The notes below the pieces were generated by a model. It ran no database searches and was not told the DNA's origin. It saw only the letters and a program-made list of their open reading frames with translations. A program made the translations under genes and the position numbers. From Alistipes sp. (GTDB lineage Bacteria; Bacteroidota; Bacteroidia; Bacteroidales; Rikenellaceae), in the NCBI GenBank assembly GCA_017630455.1, contig JAGBVG010000074.1, positions 1 through 64,000 on the forward strand: DNA of 64,000 nt, read 5' to 3'. This document shows positions 15,919-24,937 of this stretch, one piece after another; the stretch's first letter is position 1, and each line of letters starts with the position of its first letter.

Positions 15919-18236
15919 GGGTTTATATAGATGATATAGAGTTTGGCATTGAAGAGAGTGGCATAACTCTCCCGGGCTATAGATTCTCGACGCTGCGCGA
16001 CATCGAGGGTTGGCGCAGAGGCGCAGAGGTTGTGATGGAGGTAAAGGCGACAGAGCAGGGGCAAGATATCTTTGGTGCAAGCGAGGAGATGCACCGCACG
16101 GAGCAGTTCAACGACAGTCTCCACAGCGCACGTATTGAGGCTGATGGTGTAGAGATATTCTCGGGTAGCGCGACACTGATAGCCACGGAGCGAACTGCAT
16201 CGGGTGTGACATACCGCATTCGTATTGGCAAGGGAGGTGCCGAGTGGGCAGATCTTGCTGCAACAACGCAGCTGAAGGATACGGCAATCGAGATAGACCG
16301 CCGAATGAATATGGCCGACGTAGAGGCCTCGTGGAGCGAGGAGACACCCGTGAGGATGCTTCCACTGAATCGCGACAGCTACGCCGAGGAGGCTGCAACA
16401 GGAGTACTACGTCCCCAGCAAACGCTTCTACCACAGGATTACCACCCCTTCATATCCATTATAGCGATTATCGAGAGCATAGCCCAAAGCAGCGGATATG
16501 AGATATGCAGCAACTTCCTAAACTCCACGCTCGCACAAAGGCTGATGATAAGCGGAGCATATAAGCGTGTGGAGACGGAGCAGGCATACGCCACGATGGG
16601 CTTCAAGGCTCTGCGCACCACGACAAACACCGCAACAGCATCGCCCATAGGACGTGTGGATGCGTGGAAACCGATTGGAGATTCGAATGTCGGTCCTGTG
16701 GCAGATAGCGCAAACCCCAACTCGCAATATGAGAATGGAGAGCCCTGCACAGGTGCGTACAACAACGGAGGGTGCTTCGTGCTGGAAAACGGTGCTCCGA
16801 CATTCCGCCCCAAGCGCGAGATAAGCACAGCGTTCGACATCCACCTGCACTACACAACCGACTACAAAATAGTATCCTCGACGAAGCTGCAAGGCTTCGA
16901 TGTGATATACCTCGGCAATGAGTGTTACGTGGATGTGGGACTACAGAACCCGTATCACGACTGCCGCAATGAGATTACCACGGGTTCGAGATACAAGCTC
17001 TTCATCTTCGACTACGACCCTGCGAAAAACTATATGCTCTCGGGTGTCGGCACCATAACAAAGGCCGTAACACCCATACAGTTTAAGTCGGGATCGAGCA
17101 CCGCACCACAGCTCTACACCAAGAACTCAACAGAGAACTCATACGCCCTCTACGATGGCGACTGGGCGATATACGACGGCTATGTGGAGGAGACGGGAAC
17201 GCGCGAGGTGGAGGTGACAATTCGCACCCCGTTTGAGCAGCTATCTCCCTCATCGCCAAAGGTATTCAATCAGATATACTTCTACGGCGCAAAGGAGGGT
17301 ATGCAACTTACGCTGCACGCGGGATGTAGCATAACTCCGATATTCGGCGGCACGGTGGGCTATGACGAGAGGATAGGGTTCGCGGATATTGCCAACCACG
17401 AGATATCACAAGCGGATATTCTCGAGGCTATAGCACACCTCTTCAACCTATGTATCTACACCCACCGCCCCTCGAAACGGATATACATAGAGCCGTATGA
17501 CAGCTTCTTCGAGGGCGGGGAGGTCGATTGGCGCGACAGAGAGATAGGCGACGACATCGTAATCGAGGAGTGTGCCGCGGAGAGCTTCGCAGTTACCCGC
17601 CTGGGTTATCAACCCTCGGACGGAGCGACAAAACGCCTCACGGATGGAGACTCGGAATTTGGCACGTGGAGCCACGTCAGCAGCAGCTACGCCACAAAAC
17701 AGAGCGTAGCCTCGAGACTCAACCCACTACTTATGGCCACGGCATCGATGCAGGGAGCTATCGGTAGTGCACCCTCAGCAGCGGTAATGACCGTGGGTAA
17801 TCGCGACTTGGTGGAGAATAGCGACTACATCGAACCGCGCATAGCTCTCTACAACGGTATGAAGCCCCTTCCTGCAGGCGAGTACTGGCCTACGGTCTAC
17901 ACGCTGCAGAGCTACCCTCTTGTGGCATTCCACGCCCCAGAATCGGGGACGACGCTATGCTTCGAGGATAGAGATGGCTGCACAGGGTTGCACCGCTACT
18001 ACGACAACCAGATATCCGAGGAGCACAACCGACAGCGAATAACCCTCGATATCGTCCTATCGCCAACGGAGTATATCGCCCTCTTCGACCCAGATAGTCA
18101 CAGCGCCACGATACGCTCGCGCTTTAGGCTCGGAATCGGAGGTAACAGCTCGCTATTCCGCCTTGACGAGATATTGAGCTACGACGCAGAGCGAGGCGTG
18201 GCGAGATGCAGGTTTCAACGAATGATCGTCGATTAG
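15915..18236 (+). CDS. Large tail hub/baseplate-like phage protein
   Basis: 773 residues. The opening MRVYIDDIEFGIEESG and the following beta-rich domains resemble the tail-hub or tail-tip proteins of Bacteroidetes phages; middle segments (about 270-480) are rich in Gly, Asn and Thr as in structural phage proteins. No signal peptide, protease or glycan-hydrolase motif is visible. It overlaps the first gene (ATGA) and is followed by an 84-nt gap before the protease gene, which may contain a second control point. In a complete phage a tape-measure gene would be expected next to it; none is present. Confidence 0.55.
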   Translation: MRVYIDDIEFGIEESGITLPGYRFSTLRDIEGWRRGAEVVMEVKATEQGQDIFGASEEMHRTEQFNDSLHSARIEADGVEIFSGSATLIATERTASGVTYRIRIGKGGAEWADLAATTQLKDTAIEIDRRMNMADVEASWSEETPVRMLPLNRDSYAEEAATGVLRPQQTLLPQDYHPFISIIAIIESIAQSSGYEICSNFLNSTLAQRLMISGAYKRVETEQAYATMGFKALRTTTNTATASPIGRVDAWKPIGDSNVGPVADSANPNSQYENGEPCTGAYNNGGCFVLENGAPTFRPKREISTAFDIHLHYTTDYKIVSSTKLQGFDVIYLGNECYVDVGLQNPYHDCRNEITTGSRYKLFIFDYDPAKNYMLSGVGTITKAVTPIQFKSGSSTAPQLYTKNSTENSYALYDGDWAIYDGYVEETGTREVEVTIRTPFEQLSPSSPKVFNQIYFYGAKEGMQLTLHAGCSITPIFGGTVGYDERIGFADIANHEISQADILEAIAHLFNLCIYTHRPSKRIYIEPYDSFFEGGEVDWRDREIGDDIVIEECAAESFAVTRLGYQPSDGATKRLTDGDSEFGTWSHVSSSYATKQSVASRLNPLLMATASMQGAIGSAPSAAVMTVGNRDLVENSDYIEPRIALYNGMKPLPAGEYWPTVYTLQSYPLVAFHAPESGTTLCFEDRDGCTGLHRYYDNQISEEHNRQRITLDIVLSPTEYIALFDPDSHSATIRSRFRLGIGGNSSLFRLDEILSYDAERGVARCRFQRMIVD

Positions 18237-18320
18237 TATGAGACACCACAACATCCGCAGCCCGCCACAACAGACTTTATATCAGTCAATTATAGTATTA
18301 AGTTTTAAAGTTATATAAAG

Positions 18321-19175
18321 ATGAATCAGAAAATTAATATCAAGAACGAAGTGGGCCGCACCACCATCGACATCGAGGGAACAATCGGCATCGACGAGCA
18401 GTGGCAGTTCGAGAATCCCGATTGCCGTGTAGCGACATACGAGCGCTTCAGGGAGTGTGTATCGCGCATTGCCGATATCCGCAACAGCGAGATTCGCGTG
18501 AACATCCGCTCCACGGGTGGCGATGTGAACGATGCAATACTCATCTACGAGGCCCTGAAGGCTACAGGGGCAAAGGTCGTAACCTGTTGCTACGGCTACA
18601 CCGCCTCGGCAGCGACAATCGTGGCACAAGCGGCAAGCGAGGGCTGCCGCCTCATAGCCCCAACATCACTCTACCTAATCCACAACTCCATCTGCGCGAC
18701 GGAGGGAAATGCCGAAGAGCTGCAGTCGGAGGTGGATATGTTGCAACAGACCGACCGCCGCATTGCCGAGATTTACGCCTCGCGCTCGCGACGCAGCACC
18801 AAGGAGATAGCTGCGTTGATGGCCGAAAATGGCGGACGCGGTCGTTGGCTCTCACCCGAGGAGGCTGTGGCAGCAGGCCTTGTCGACAAAATCATCGAGG
18901 AGGAGACATCGCAATCACTCGTGGAGCGCACTAAGCGCGGCGTGATGGCCCTTATCAAGGGACTAAGCAAGGATGATGGCAGACCACAGATTTCTGCCAA
19001 CCACACATCGTCGAGCGATGTTATCCACACCTCGCTTCGAAATATGATCGAGCGTCAGGGCAGCGTGTCGCAAACACAGGTGCAGAGCATCCAGGATCCC
19101 GATCCATTGGATTCGAAGCACAACCCCCGCACTATGGCCTACGAGGAGGATGCCCGTAACATCCGCTTCCGATAG
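18321..19175 (+). CDS. ClpP-type prohead maturation protease
   Basis: 284 residues. The ClpP/crotonase fold is evident, with GYTASAATIV placing the nucleophile at Ser96, YLIHNS placing the base at His121, and EEAVAAGLVDKI supplying the likely acidic residue. In HK97-like phages such proteases cleave scaffold and capsid N-termini during head maturation. The residues after about 200 (RTKRGVMALIKGLSKDDGRPQIS..) are low-complexity and could be a scaffold-like tail. It lies directly before the capsid gene (50-nt gap), as in phage head modules. Cellular ClpP is excluded by the extended C-terminus and surroundings. Confidence 0.85.
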   Translation: MNQKINIKNEVGRTTIDIEGTIGIDEQWQFENPDCRVATYERFRECVSRIADIRNSEIRVNIRSTGGDVNDAILIYEALKATGAKVVTCCYGYTASAATIVAQAASEGCRLIAPTSLYLIHNSICATEGNAEELQSEVDMLQQTDRRIAEIYASRSRRSTKEIAALMAENGGRGRWLSPEEAVAAGLVDKIIEEETSQSLVERTKRGVMALIKGLSKDDGRPQISANHTSSSDVIHTSLRNMIERQGSVSQTQVQSIQDPDPLDSKHNPRTMAYEEDARNIRFR

Positions 19176-19225
19176 CAAAACAACATTACAAACCTTATTA
19201 TCAACACTTTAAACATTTTAAAATT

Positions 19226-20194
19226 ATGGGACTTATCGAAAATTCAAAGACCTACACCGGTCGTGATCTTGAGACTATCTTCTTCCGCCCTATGTTCGTG
19301 GGCCAGAACGCCGAGCAGCTCGGCATCCGCGTGATGTACAATATGCCTATGCCGACAACCATCCAGATGTGGAGCCCCAACTCCGACGTACTCAAGAAGT
19401 ACAGTATGGGCTGGAGCGGTGGAAGCTCGGCAACACGTATGCAGAAGCGCATCGATATGAGCAAGCTCAAGGCCGAGGTGGGATTCACAGCGTCTGACTA
19501 CTTCCAGAGCGTATACGAGATTATCGTAGGTCGCTCGGATGTGAGCCTCGACGACCTCACAGGCTCGGAGTTGGAGCAGGCCGAGACCGAGATGTTCCGC
19601 GCAGCAATCGCCGAGAGCCTTCGCGTGCTGATGTGGATCGGCAATTCGGAGAGCGAGAAGTACAATATGATGGATGGCTTCATCACCCGCGCACAGAACT
19701 ACAGCGAGTCGCCAACCGTAACTACATACAGAGCTTCGGACAAGCCTATCACAGCAGATAACGTAGCCGATCTGCTCAAGGGTATGTGGAACGCAGCACG
19801 CCCCGAGTTGAAGGCGTTACGCGGCGAGGGTAACCTCACATACTTTGTAACCACAGATATCTACGATGCCTACGAGGAGTATCTCGACAACCACTCCGCA
19901 GATGGTGCATACGTAGACCTCGTATCGGGTCGCCGCGAGCTTTCGTACCACGGTATCAAGCTTATCGATATGGGTATCACACAGTATATCACCGAGAGTG
20001 GTGCGACTCCTCCATCATACTGTCTACTCACAGATCGCCGCAACCTTGTGCTTGCCGTAAACACCTCGGACTATCCAGGCTCGGAGGTACGTATGTGGTA
20101 CAATCCCGATGCTATGGAGAATCGCCAGCGCGCGACGTTCCTCGCCGGAACAGAGATCCTCGACGAGACACTTATGGTGTGGGCAGCCATCTAA
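19226..20194 (+). CDS. Major-capsid-like protein
   Basis: 322 residues, a normal size for an HK97-fold capsid protein. It is soluble, with mixed alpha/beta segments and a long region of helices around 75-130 (LKAEVGFTASDYFQSVYEII) followed by strand-rich P- and A-domain-like sequence. Position between the maturation protease and the portal supports the call. There is no obvious N-terminal delta domain, so any scaffold function would lie in the protease C-terminus or be absent. Identification relies mainly on gene order. Confidence 0.65.
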   Translation: MGLIENSKTYTGRDLETIFFRPMFVGQNAEQLGIRVMYNMPMPTTIQMWSPNSDVLKKYSMGWSGGSSATRMQKRIDMSKLKAEVGFTASDYFQSVYEIIVGRSDVSLDDLTGSELEQAETEMFRAAIAESLRVLMWIGNSESEKYNMMDGFITRAQNYSESPTVTTYRASDKPITADNVADLLKGMWNAARPELKALRGEGNLTYFVTTDIYDAYEEYLDNHSADGAYVDLVSGRRELSYHGIKLIDMGITQYITESGATPPSYCLLTDRRNLVLAVNTSDYPGSEVRMWYNPDAMENRQRATFLAGTEILDETLMVWAAI

Positions 20195-20229
20195 CATCCG
20201 AAATGTAAAACTCTTAAGATTAAAATTTT

Positions 20230-21441
20230 ATGACTGACAAAATTGCTACACGTGTAGCCATTGCATCGAACCGCTCCGAGCCTCTTTTGGGCTCGGGCGG
20301 CGGAGGACAACGCGCCGACAAGGTGTGGCGCTGGGGCAGCGATAACCTGCTCCCGAACGCTCTGTCGCTGCTGGCACGTCGCTCCGTAGCACACCGCAGA
20401 ATCATCAACGACAAGGCCGACTACATAGCGGGTAAGGGTGTAACATTCGACGATGCCATACCCCAGCTGCGCCACCTCGCAAACCACGCCAATGGCAATG
20501 GAGAGTCACTACGTGGTGTCATATCGCGCCTGGCGATGGATATGGCGATGTTTGGCAACGCCTTTATGGAGGTTGTGACAGATAAGAGCCACTCCTTCCT
20601 CTCGTTCTACCACATTGATGCCTCTAAATGTCGCCTTGCGGAGGATTCGAAGAGCGTCATCATACACCACAACTGGGCGGCATATCGCCCCTCCGAGGCG
20701 ACCACAATAGCCCTCTATCCCGACTTTGAGGCTGCGGGCGACGACACACTTCGCGCTGTGGTACACTACAAGAGCTACGAACCTATGTTCTCGCACTACG
20801 GCGTAGCGCCATACATCGCAGGTCTTGATGCCGCAGCGATTGTCTACAAGACAGACCACTGGAACATCTCGCGCATCGACAATGCCTTTCAGCTCTCGGG
20901 TGTGATGATGCTCGACAATGCCGTGGATAACGAGGAGGAGGCCGACCGCATAGTGCGCATTGCAGAGGAGAAATTTGCCGGCAACCCCGGTCAGGTACTC
21001 TTTGTGCTTCGCGGCGAGAGCCAGAACGACAACTCGCGCTTCATACCTATAAACACCTCGTCGGACGGCGACTGGCAGAGGCTTCATACTCAGGCCGAGT
21101 CAGATCTTGTGGTGGCGCACTCCTGGTTCCGATCCCTCAGTGGCTTGGACTACGCCTCGGGATTCTCCACAGAGCGCATCCTCAACGAGTATGAGGTGGC
21201 CCTGAATACTGTGATCCTGCCACAACAGGCTGAGATTATGGAGCCGCTACGAGCTATCATCAAGCGAGTCTTGGGCGTCGACGCCTCATCGCTGGAGATT
21301 GTCAACCGCCCGCCATCACGCTCCAAGCCAGGCTATATGAAGGTATGGGAGGCGCGTAAGGCCGATGGTCTCGACTATGACGAGGAGAGCCCCGAGCAGC
21401 AGCGCTTCTTAGCAGAGATAACTAAAACAGATAGATTATGA
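20230..21441 (+). CDS. Phage portal protein
   Basis: 403 residues. Typical portal features are visible: WRWGSDNLLPNALSLL near the N-terminus, KADYIAGKG, AMFGNAFMEVV and, near the C-terminus, LNEYEVALNTVILPQQAEIMEPLRAII, the long helix of portal proteins. Portals form the dodecameric ring through which DNA enters the head. Here the portal follows the capsid gene, whereas most tailed phages place it before the protease, so the head module is rearranged. The stop overlaps the next start (ATGA). Confidence 0.8.
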   Translation: MTDKIATRVAIASNRSEPLLGSGGGGQRADKVWRWGSDNLLPNALSLLARRSVAHRRIINDKADYIAGKGVTFDDAIPQLRHLANHANGNGESLRGVISRLAMDMAMFGNAFMEVVTDKSHSFLSFYHIDASKCRLAEDSKSVIIHHNWAAYRPSEATTIALYPDFEAAGDDTLRAVVHYKSYEPMFSHYGVAPYIAGLDAAAIVYKTDHWNISRIDNAFQLSGVMMLDNAVDNEEEADRIVRIAEEKFAGNPGQVLFVLRGESQNDNSRFIPINTSSDGDWQRLHTQAESDLVVAHSWFRSLSGLDYASGFSTERILNEYEVALNTVILPQQAEIMEPLRAIIKRVLGVDASSLEIVNRPPSRSKPGYMKVWEARKADGLDYDEESPEQQRFLAEITKTDRL

Positions 21442-21896
21442 GTACGTTAGTAACACCACAGCAGGTCATCGACCTCGCCTTTGTTCCCGAGGGTGTGATG
21501 ACCGCCACGAAGATAACCGCTATGGACATAACCATTGCCGAGAGCAGATATCTGATACCGATTCTTGGTCAGGAGCTCTATGACACCCTGCTTGCGAATC
21601 GGTATACGGAGCTTCGCGACAACTATGTCACCCCTATGGTTGCGGCGTGGACACGCTACATCGCCGAGCCTCTTATGGCGGAACGTCTCGGCGCGGGCTA
21701 CGACAATGACTATAACCAGGCAGACAACGACGCTCGCTATGCCATCCTCGTGCGTCTGCGCCGTAACGCCTCCGCACTATCCCGCCGCCTGAGCGATTAC
21801 CTGAATAGCCACAGCGCGGAGTTCGCGGAGTACGACCCTGCCAATAACCCTTTAAACCACTGCACTATAGATGGAGGTATTGTTCAAATATTTTAA
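21438..21896 (+). CDS. Head-tail connector-like protein
   Basis: 152 residues, mostly helical, with MSTLVTPQQVIDLAFVP at the start and a long helix-rich body (ITIAESRYLIPILGQELYDTLL). Size, helical content and position right after the portal fit the gp6-like adaptor family of Bacteroidetes phages (DUF6712-type). It overlaps the portal gene by 4 nt and the holin gene by 26 nt, so the three are tightly coupled. Confidence 0.65.
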   Translation: MSTLVTPQQVIDLAFVPEGVMTATKITAMDITIAESRYLIPILGQELYDTLLANRYTELRDNYVTPMVAAWTRYIAEPLMAERLGAGYDNDYNQADNDARYAILVRLRRNASALSRRLSDYLNSHSAEFAEYDPANNPLNHCTIDGGIVQIF

Positions 21897-22296
21897 TGCT
21901 GTGATAGCTTCATTATGCGGACTTCTGTGCCCCATAGCCCCACTCATCACCGCCACCACGCTATTCATCACGATAGACTTCATTACCGGCGTCATCGCCT
22001 CGCGCACTGTGGCACACCGCGAGGGTAGAGAGTGGTGGTTTGAGAGCCGCAAGGCGTGGCGTACCGTCATCAAGGCGGGCTTTGTAGCCATTGCCATTGT
22101 TATGATGTGGGTGCTCGATCACCACATTTTGGAGTTTATGCACCTCAATATTGCCAAGCTCTTCACGGGCTTCGTATGTGGTGTGGAGATGTGGTCGTTC
22201 TTGGAGAATGCCTCCTCAATAAGCCACTCACCCCTATTCGGGTGGATGAGTCGCTGGGTGAAGCGCCGCGTGGAGAGGGAGGTGGGCGATGAGTAG
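21871..22296 (+). CDS. Phage holin family protein
   Basis: 141 residues with three hydrophobic segments: about 9-45 (IASLCGLLCPIAPLITATTLFITIDFITGV), 68-85 (IKAGFVAIAIVMMWVLD) and 90-115 (HLNIAKLFTGFVCGVEMWSF), and a strongly charged tail. The ITIDFITGV..W...KAWRTVIKA pattern matches the phage holin 4/Cp-1-like class that releases endolysin across the inner membrane. Its start lies inside the connector gene. Confidence 0.75.
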   Translation: MEVLFKYFNAVIASLCGLLCPIAPLITATTLFITIDFITGVIASRTVAHREGREWWFESRKAWRTVIKAGFVAIAIVMMWVLDHHILEFMHLNIAKLFTGFVCGVEMWSFLENASSISHSPLFGWMSRWVKRRVEREVGDE

Positions 22297-22699
22297 AGGC
22301 CTTCGCAACAACAACCCTGGGAATATCCGCCGCTCGAGGGTGCACTACGATGGCGAAGTGACCCCGAGTCGCGATGCCGAGTTTAAGGAGTTTGAGAGTA
22401 TGGCCTATGGCTACCGCGCGATGTTCACACTCCTGGACACCTATCGCCGAAGATACAACCTTTCGACCATTCGCCAGATGATCAACCGCTACGCCCCGCC
22501 ATCCGAGAACTTCACCGAGGGCTACATACGCTTCATATCGCGCACTACGGGAATCCGACCCGATGAGACTCTCGACACCCGCGCGGCAAGGGATATGATC
22601 CCCGTCGTGGCGGCAATGTCCGAAATCGAAAACGGCACAAAGGCCATAACGTCGGATGTAGAGGCGGGCTGGCAACTCTTCATAGATTCACTCCTATAA
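22289..22699 (+). CDS. P5-like lysozyme/structural protein (endolysin candidate)
   Basis: 136 residues. The start RGLRNNNPGNIRRS and the FKEFESMAYGYRAMFTLLDTY / YAPPSENFTEGYIRFIS pattern are those of the PM2 structural protein P5-like lysozyme family, small peptidoglycan-degrading proteins found in phages. It has no signal peptide, so it would depend on the holin encoded just before it (8-nt overlap). It is the last gene of the cassette; a promoter for the next gene begins 55 nt later. Confidence 0.75.
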   Translation: MSRGLRNNNPGNIRRSRVHYDGEVTPSRDAEFKEFESMAYGYRAMFTLLDTYRRRYNLSTIRQMINRYAPPSENFTEGYIRFISRTTGIRPDETLDTRAARDMIPVVAAMSEIENGTKAITSDVEAGWQLFIDSLL

Positions 22700-22754
22700 T
22701 GATCCCAAATGGGGCAGGCCCGAGGTGTCTGCCTCATTTTTTGTTGCAATGTGC

Positions 22755-22784
22755 TTGAATGTTGAATAAATTTTGTTAAATTTG
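22755..22784 (+). promoter_or_regulatory. Promoter of the SDR-sialidase-apt-recG operon
   Basis: TTG at 22755-22757 and TAAATTTG at 22777-22784 are spaced by 19 nt. Start near 22791, about 54 nt before the SDR start codon. Confidence 0.65.
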
Positions 22785-22844
22785 CGTGTTTGGAATATAA
22801 TTCCAAGAGGTGAGACAGAAAATAAATTTAAACACATAAACACT

Positions 22845-23588
22845 ATGAAACGAATTCTTGTTACTGGAGCAACATCAGGCATCGGCCGCGCCACAGCATT
22901 GCGCCTTGCAGAGCCTAACACCGAAATCATCATCACCGGTCGCCGCAAGGAGCGCCTCGAGGCGTTGCGCGCCGAGGTGGAGGCTAAGGGTGCAAAGTGC
23001 GTAGTCCTGAACTTCGACGTGCGCTCGGAGGCTGAGTGTATCGAGCATCTGAAGCCACTGGGTCGTGTCGACATCCTTATCAACAACGCAGGTCTCGCAG
23101 CAGGTCTTGAGCATATCGACAAGGGCGACTCTCGCGACTGGGATGCTATGATCGACACCAACGTCAAGGGTCTCCTCTACGTAACGAAGATCATCAGCGG
23201 CGCTATGGTCGAGGCTGGTCAGGGTGGCCACATCATCAACATCGGCTCTATTGCTGGTACCGAGCCATACGAGAATGGTGCGGTATATTGTGCCTCGAAG
23301 CACGCGGTACACGCCATCTCACAGGCTATGCGTGCCGACCTTCTCTCGGCAGGTATCAAGGTTGGCGAGGTACGTCCAGGAATGGTCGAGACCGAGTTCT
23401 CGGAGGTGCGTTTCCACGGCGACAAGGAGCGTGCCGAGGGCGTATATCGCGGCGTGGAGGCGTTGCAGGGCGAGGATATCGCCGAGGCTATCCACTGGAT
23501 GCTCAACCTCCCAGCACATATGAACGTCAACGACATCGTACTTATGCCTACGTGTCAGGCTGGCGCATACTACACCTACCGCAAATAA
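22845..23588 (+). CDS. Short-chain dehydrogenase/reductase (YdfG-like)
   Basis: 247 residues from ATG 22845 (MKRILVTGATSG); a longer upstream frame overlaps the promoter and is rejected. Classical SDR motifs are present: TGATSGIGRA for NAD(P) binding, NNAG, and the catalytic YCASK with a preceding Ser (NIGSIAG). The N-terminal TGRRKERL with its Arg residues suggests NADP preference. The closest well-known type is the NADP-dependent 3-hydroxy acid/L-allo-threonine dehydrogenase YdfG; the substrate cannot be fixed. First gene of a tightly packed operon (8 nt to the sialidase). Confidence 0.85.
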   Translation: MKRILVTGATSGIGRATALRLAEPNTEIIITGRRKERLEALRAEVEAKGAKCVVLNFDVRSEAECIEHLKPLGRVDILINNAGLAAGLEHIDKGDSRDWDAMIDTNVKGLLYVTKIISGAMVEAGQGGHIINIGSIAGTEPYENGAVYCASKHAVHAISQAMRADLLSAGIKVGEVRPGMVETEFSEVRFHGDKERAEGVYRGVEALQGEDIAEAIHWMLNLPAHMNVNDIVLMPTCQAGAYYTYRK

Positions 23589-23596
23589 TCACAGCT

Positions 23597-24931
23597 ATGA
23601 TAAAGAATATCAGCCTACTCATCACCGCATTTCTCGGCGTGGCAGTTATGGCGTGCGGATGCACAAAGCCTGAGGGTGGAAGCACCGAGCAGCCCGAGCC
23701 ACAGAAGCCCGCTGCAGAGCGTTTCGAGGTGTTTCAGCTATTGAACCCCTCGGATATCCCATATCGCATCCCAGCCTTGGCAGTAACGAAGAATGGCACA
23801 CTTATCGCCGTGGCAGACTATCGTCACAGCGGCACGGATATCGGTGTTACGGATAAGGGTCGCATCGACCTCCACTACCGTCTCTCTTACGACAATGGCA
23901 ACACCTGGAGCGAGGTTATGCCACTTATCGAGGGTAAGGGTGCCGAGTCTCCCGACTTTATGAATGTTGGCTTTGGCGACCCCTGCATCGTGGCCGACAG
24001 AGAGTCAGATCGTGTACTTTTGTTGTCGTGCGCCGGCAACGTATCGTTCCAGAACGGCACACGCCAGAACCACCAGAACATAGCACGTTTCTACTCCGAG
24101 GATGGGGGCAAAACTTGGAGCAAGCCCGAGGATATCGCCGAGAGCATCTACTCGCAGTTCGACGCCTCGAAGTATGGCCCTGTGCGCTCTATGTTTGTGG
24201 CTTCGGGACGTATTATGCAGAGCCGCATCACAAAGATTGGCAGCTACTACCGCCTCTACTGTGCCGTGTTGGTGCGCGACAAGAGTGCCAAGCATATGAA
24301 TTATGTCCTCTTCTCGGATGACTTTGGTGGTACGTGGAAGGTACTTGGCGACATCAACGAGCCTGCGGTCTACAACACAGCCGACGAGCCAAAGGTGGAG
24401 GAGCTTCCCGATGGCACAATCATCATCAGCTCGCGCTATAGTGGTGGCCGCTACTACAACTATTTCATCTATACGGATGTAAATTCAGGTTCGGGCAACT
24501 GGAACGAGGCTACATTCTCGGGTGCTGCAAACAAGGGCGTGGAGTCTAAGGACAACACCACCAACGGCGAGATTATGATCATCCCCGTAACACGCACCGA
24601 GGATAATAAGGCTATGCTCCTCGCGCTACAGTCTGTTCCTCTCGGTCCTCAGCGCAAGAATGTTGGCATCTACTACAAGGAGCTTTGCGATGAGTTTGAG
24701 GACTACCTCTCGCCTATTGAGTTTGCACGCGACTGGGACGGCGTGAAGCAGATTACGTCGCTCAACTCGGCATACTCCACAATGGCTTGGCAGAGGGATA
24801 ACCGTCTCGGCTTCCTCTACGAGGAGGAGACCCACGGCGCCTCGACATTGGCCTACGGAGGCTACACCATTGTTTATGAGTGTTTCGACATCGAGGCGCT
24901 CACAGATGGCAAATACACATATCGCAAATAG
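23597..24931 (+). CDS. nanH: Exo-alpha-sialidase, lipoprotein (GH33)
   Basis: 444 residues from ATG 23597. The signal peptide MIKNISLLITAFLGVAVMAC ends in a lipobox (VMAC), so the enzyme is membrane-anchored. YRIPALAV is the RIP motif supplying a catalytic-site Arg, and at least three Asp boxes follow (SYDNGNTWS, SEDGGKTWS, SDDFGGTWK), the hallmark of the six-bladed sialidase propeller. It should release terminal sialic acid from host mucin glycans. No nanA, nanE or transport genes are nearby, so use of the sugar must be encoded elsewhere or the product feeds other bacteria. Confidence 0.9.
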   Translation: MIKNISLLITAFLGVAVMACGCTKPEGGSTEQPEPQKPAAERFEVFQLLNPSDIPYRIPALAVTKNGTLIAVADYRHSGTDIGVTDKGRIDLHYRLSYDNGNTWSEVMPLIEGKGAESPDFMNVGFGDPCIVADRESDRVLLLSCAGNVSFQNGTRQNHQNIARFYSEDGGKTWSKPEDIAESIYSQFDASKYGPVRSMFVASGRIMQSRITKIGSYYRLYCAVLVRDKSAKHMNYVLFSDDFGGTWKVLGDINEPAVYNTADEPKVEELPDGTIIISSRYSGGRYYNYFIYTDVNSGSGNWNEATFSGAANKGVESKDNTTNGEIMIIPVTRTEDNKAMLLALQSVPLGPQRKNVGIYYKELCDEFEDYLSPIEFARDWDGVKQITSLNSAYSTMAWQRDNRLGFLYEEETHGASTLAYGGYTIVYECFDIEALTDGKYTYRK

Positions 24932-24937
24932 TTGACT

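Larger units (their letters stand above)
14989..22699 (+). mobile_element. Phage-derived structural gene cassette (cryptic or domesticated prophage remnant)
   Basis: Eight intact, mostly overlapping plus-strand genes encode tail/baseplate-like proteins, prohead protease, capsid-like protein, portal, connector, holin and lysozyme-like protein. No terminase, tape measure, tail tube, repressor or integrase is present, and no att repeats are evident. Base composition matches the core chromosome, not the A+T-rich islands, pointing to long residence. Confidence 0.7.

Noticed and set aside
14989..22699. Contractile tailocin or type VI secretion cluster
   Set aside because: No sheath, tube, baseplate wedge or ClpV-like ATPase is present, while capsid and portal genes are.
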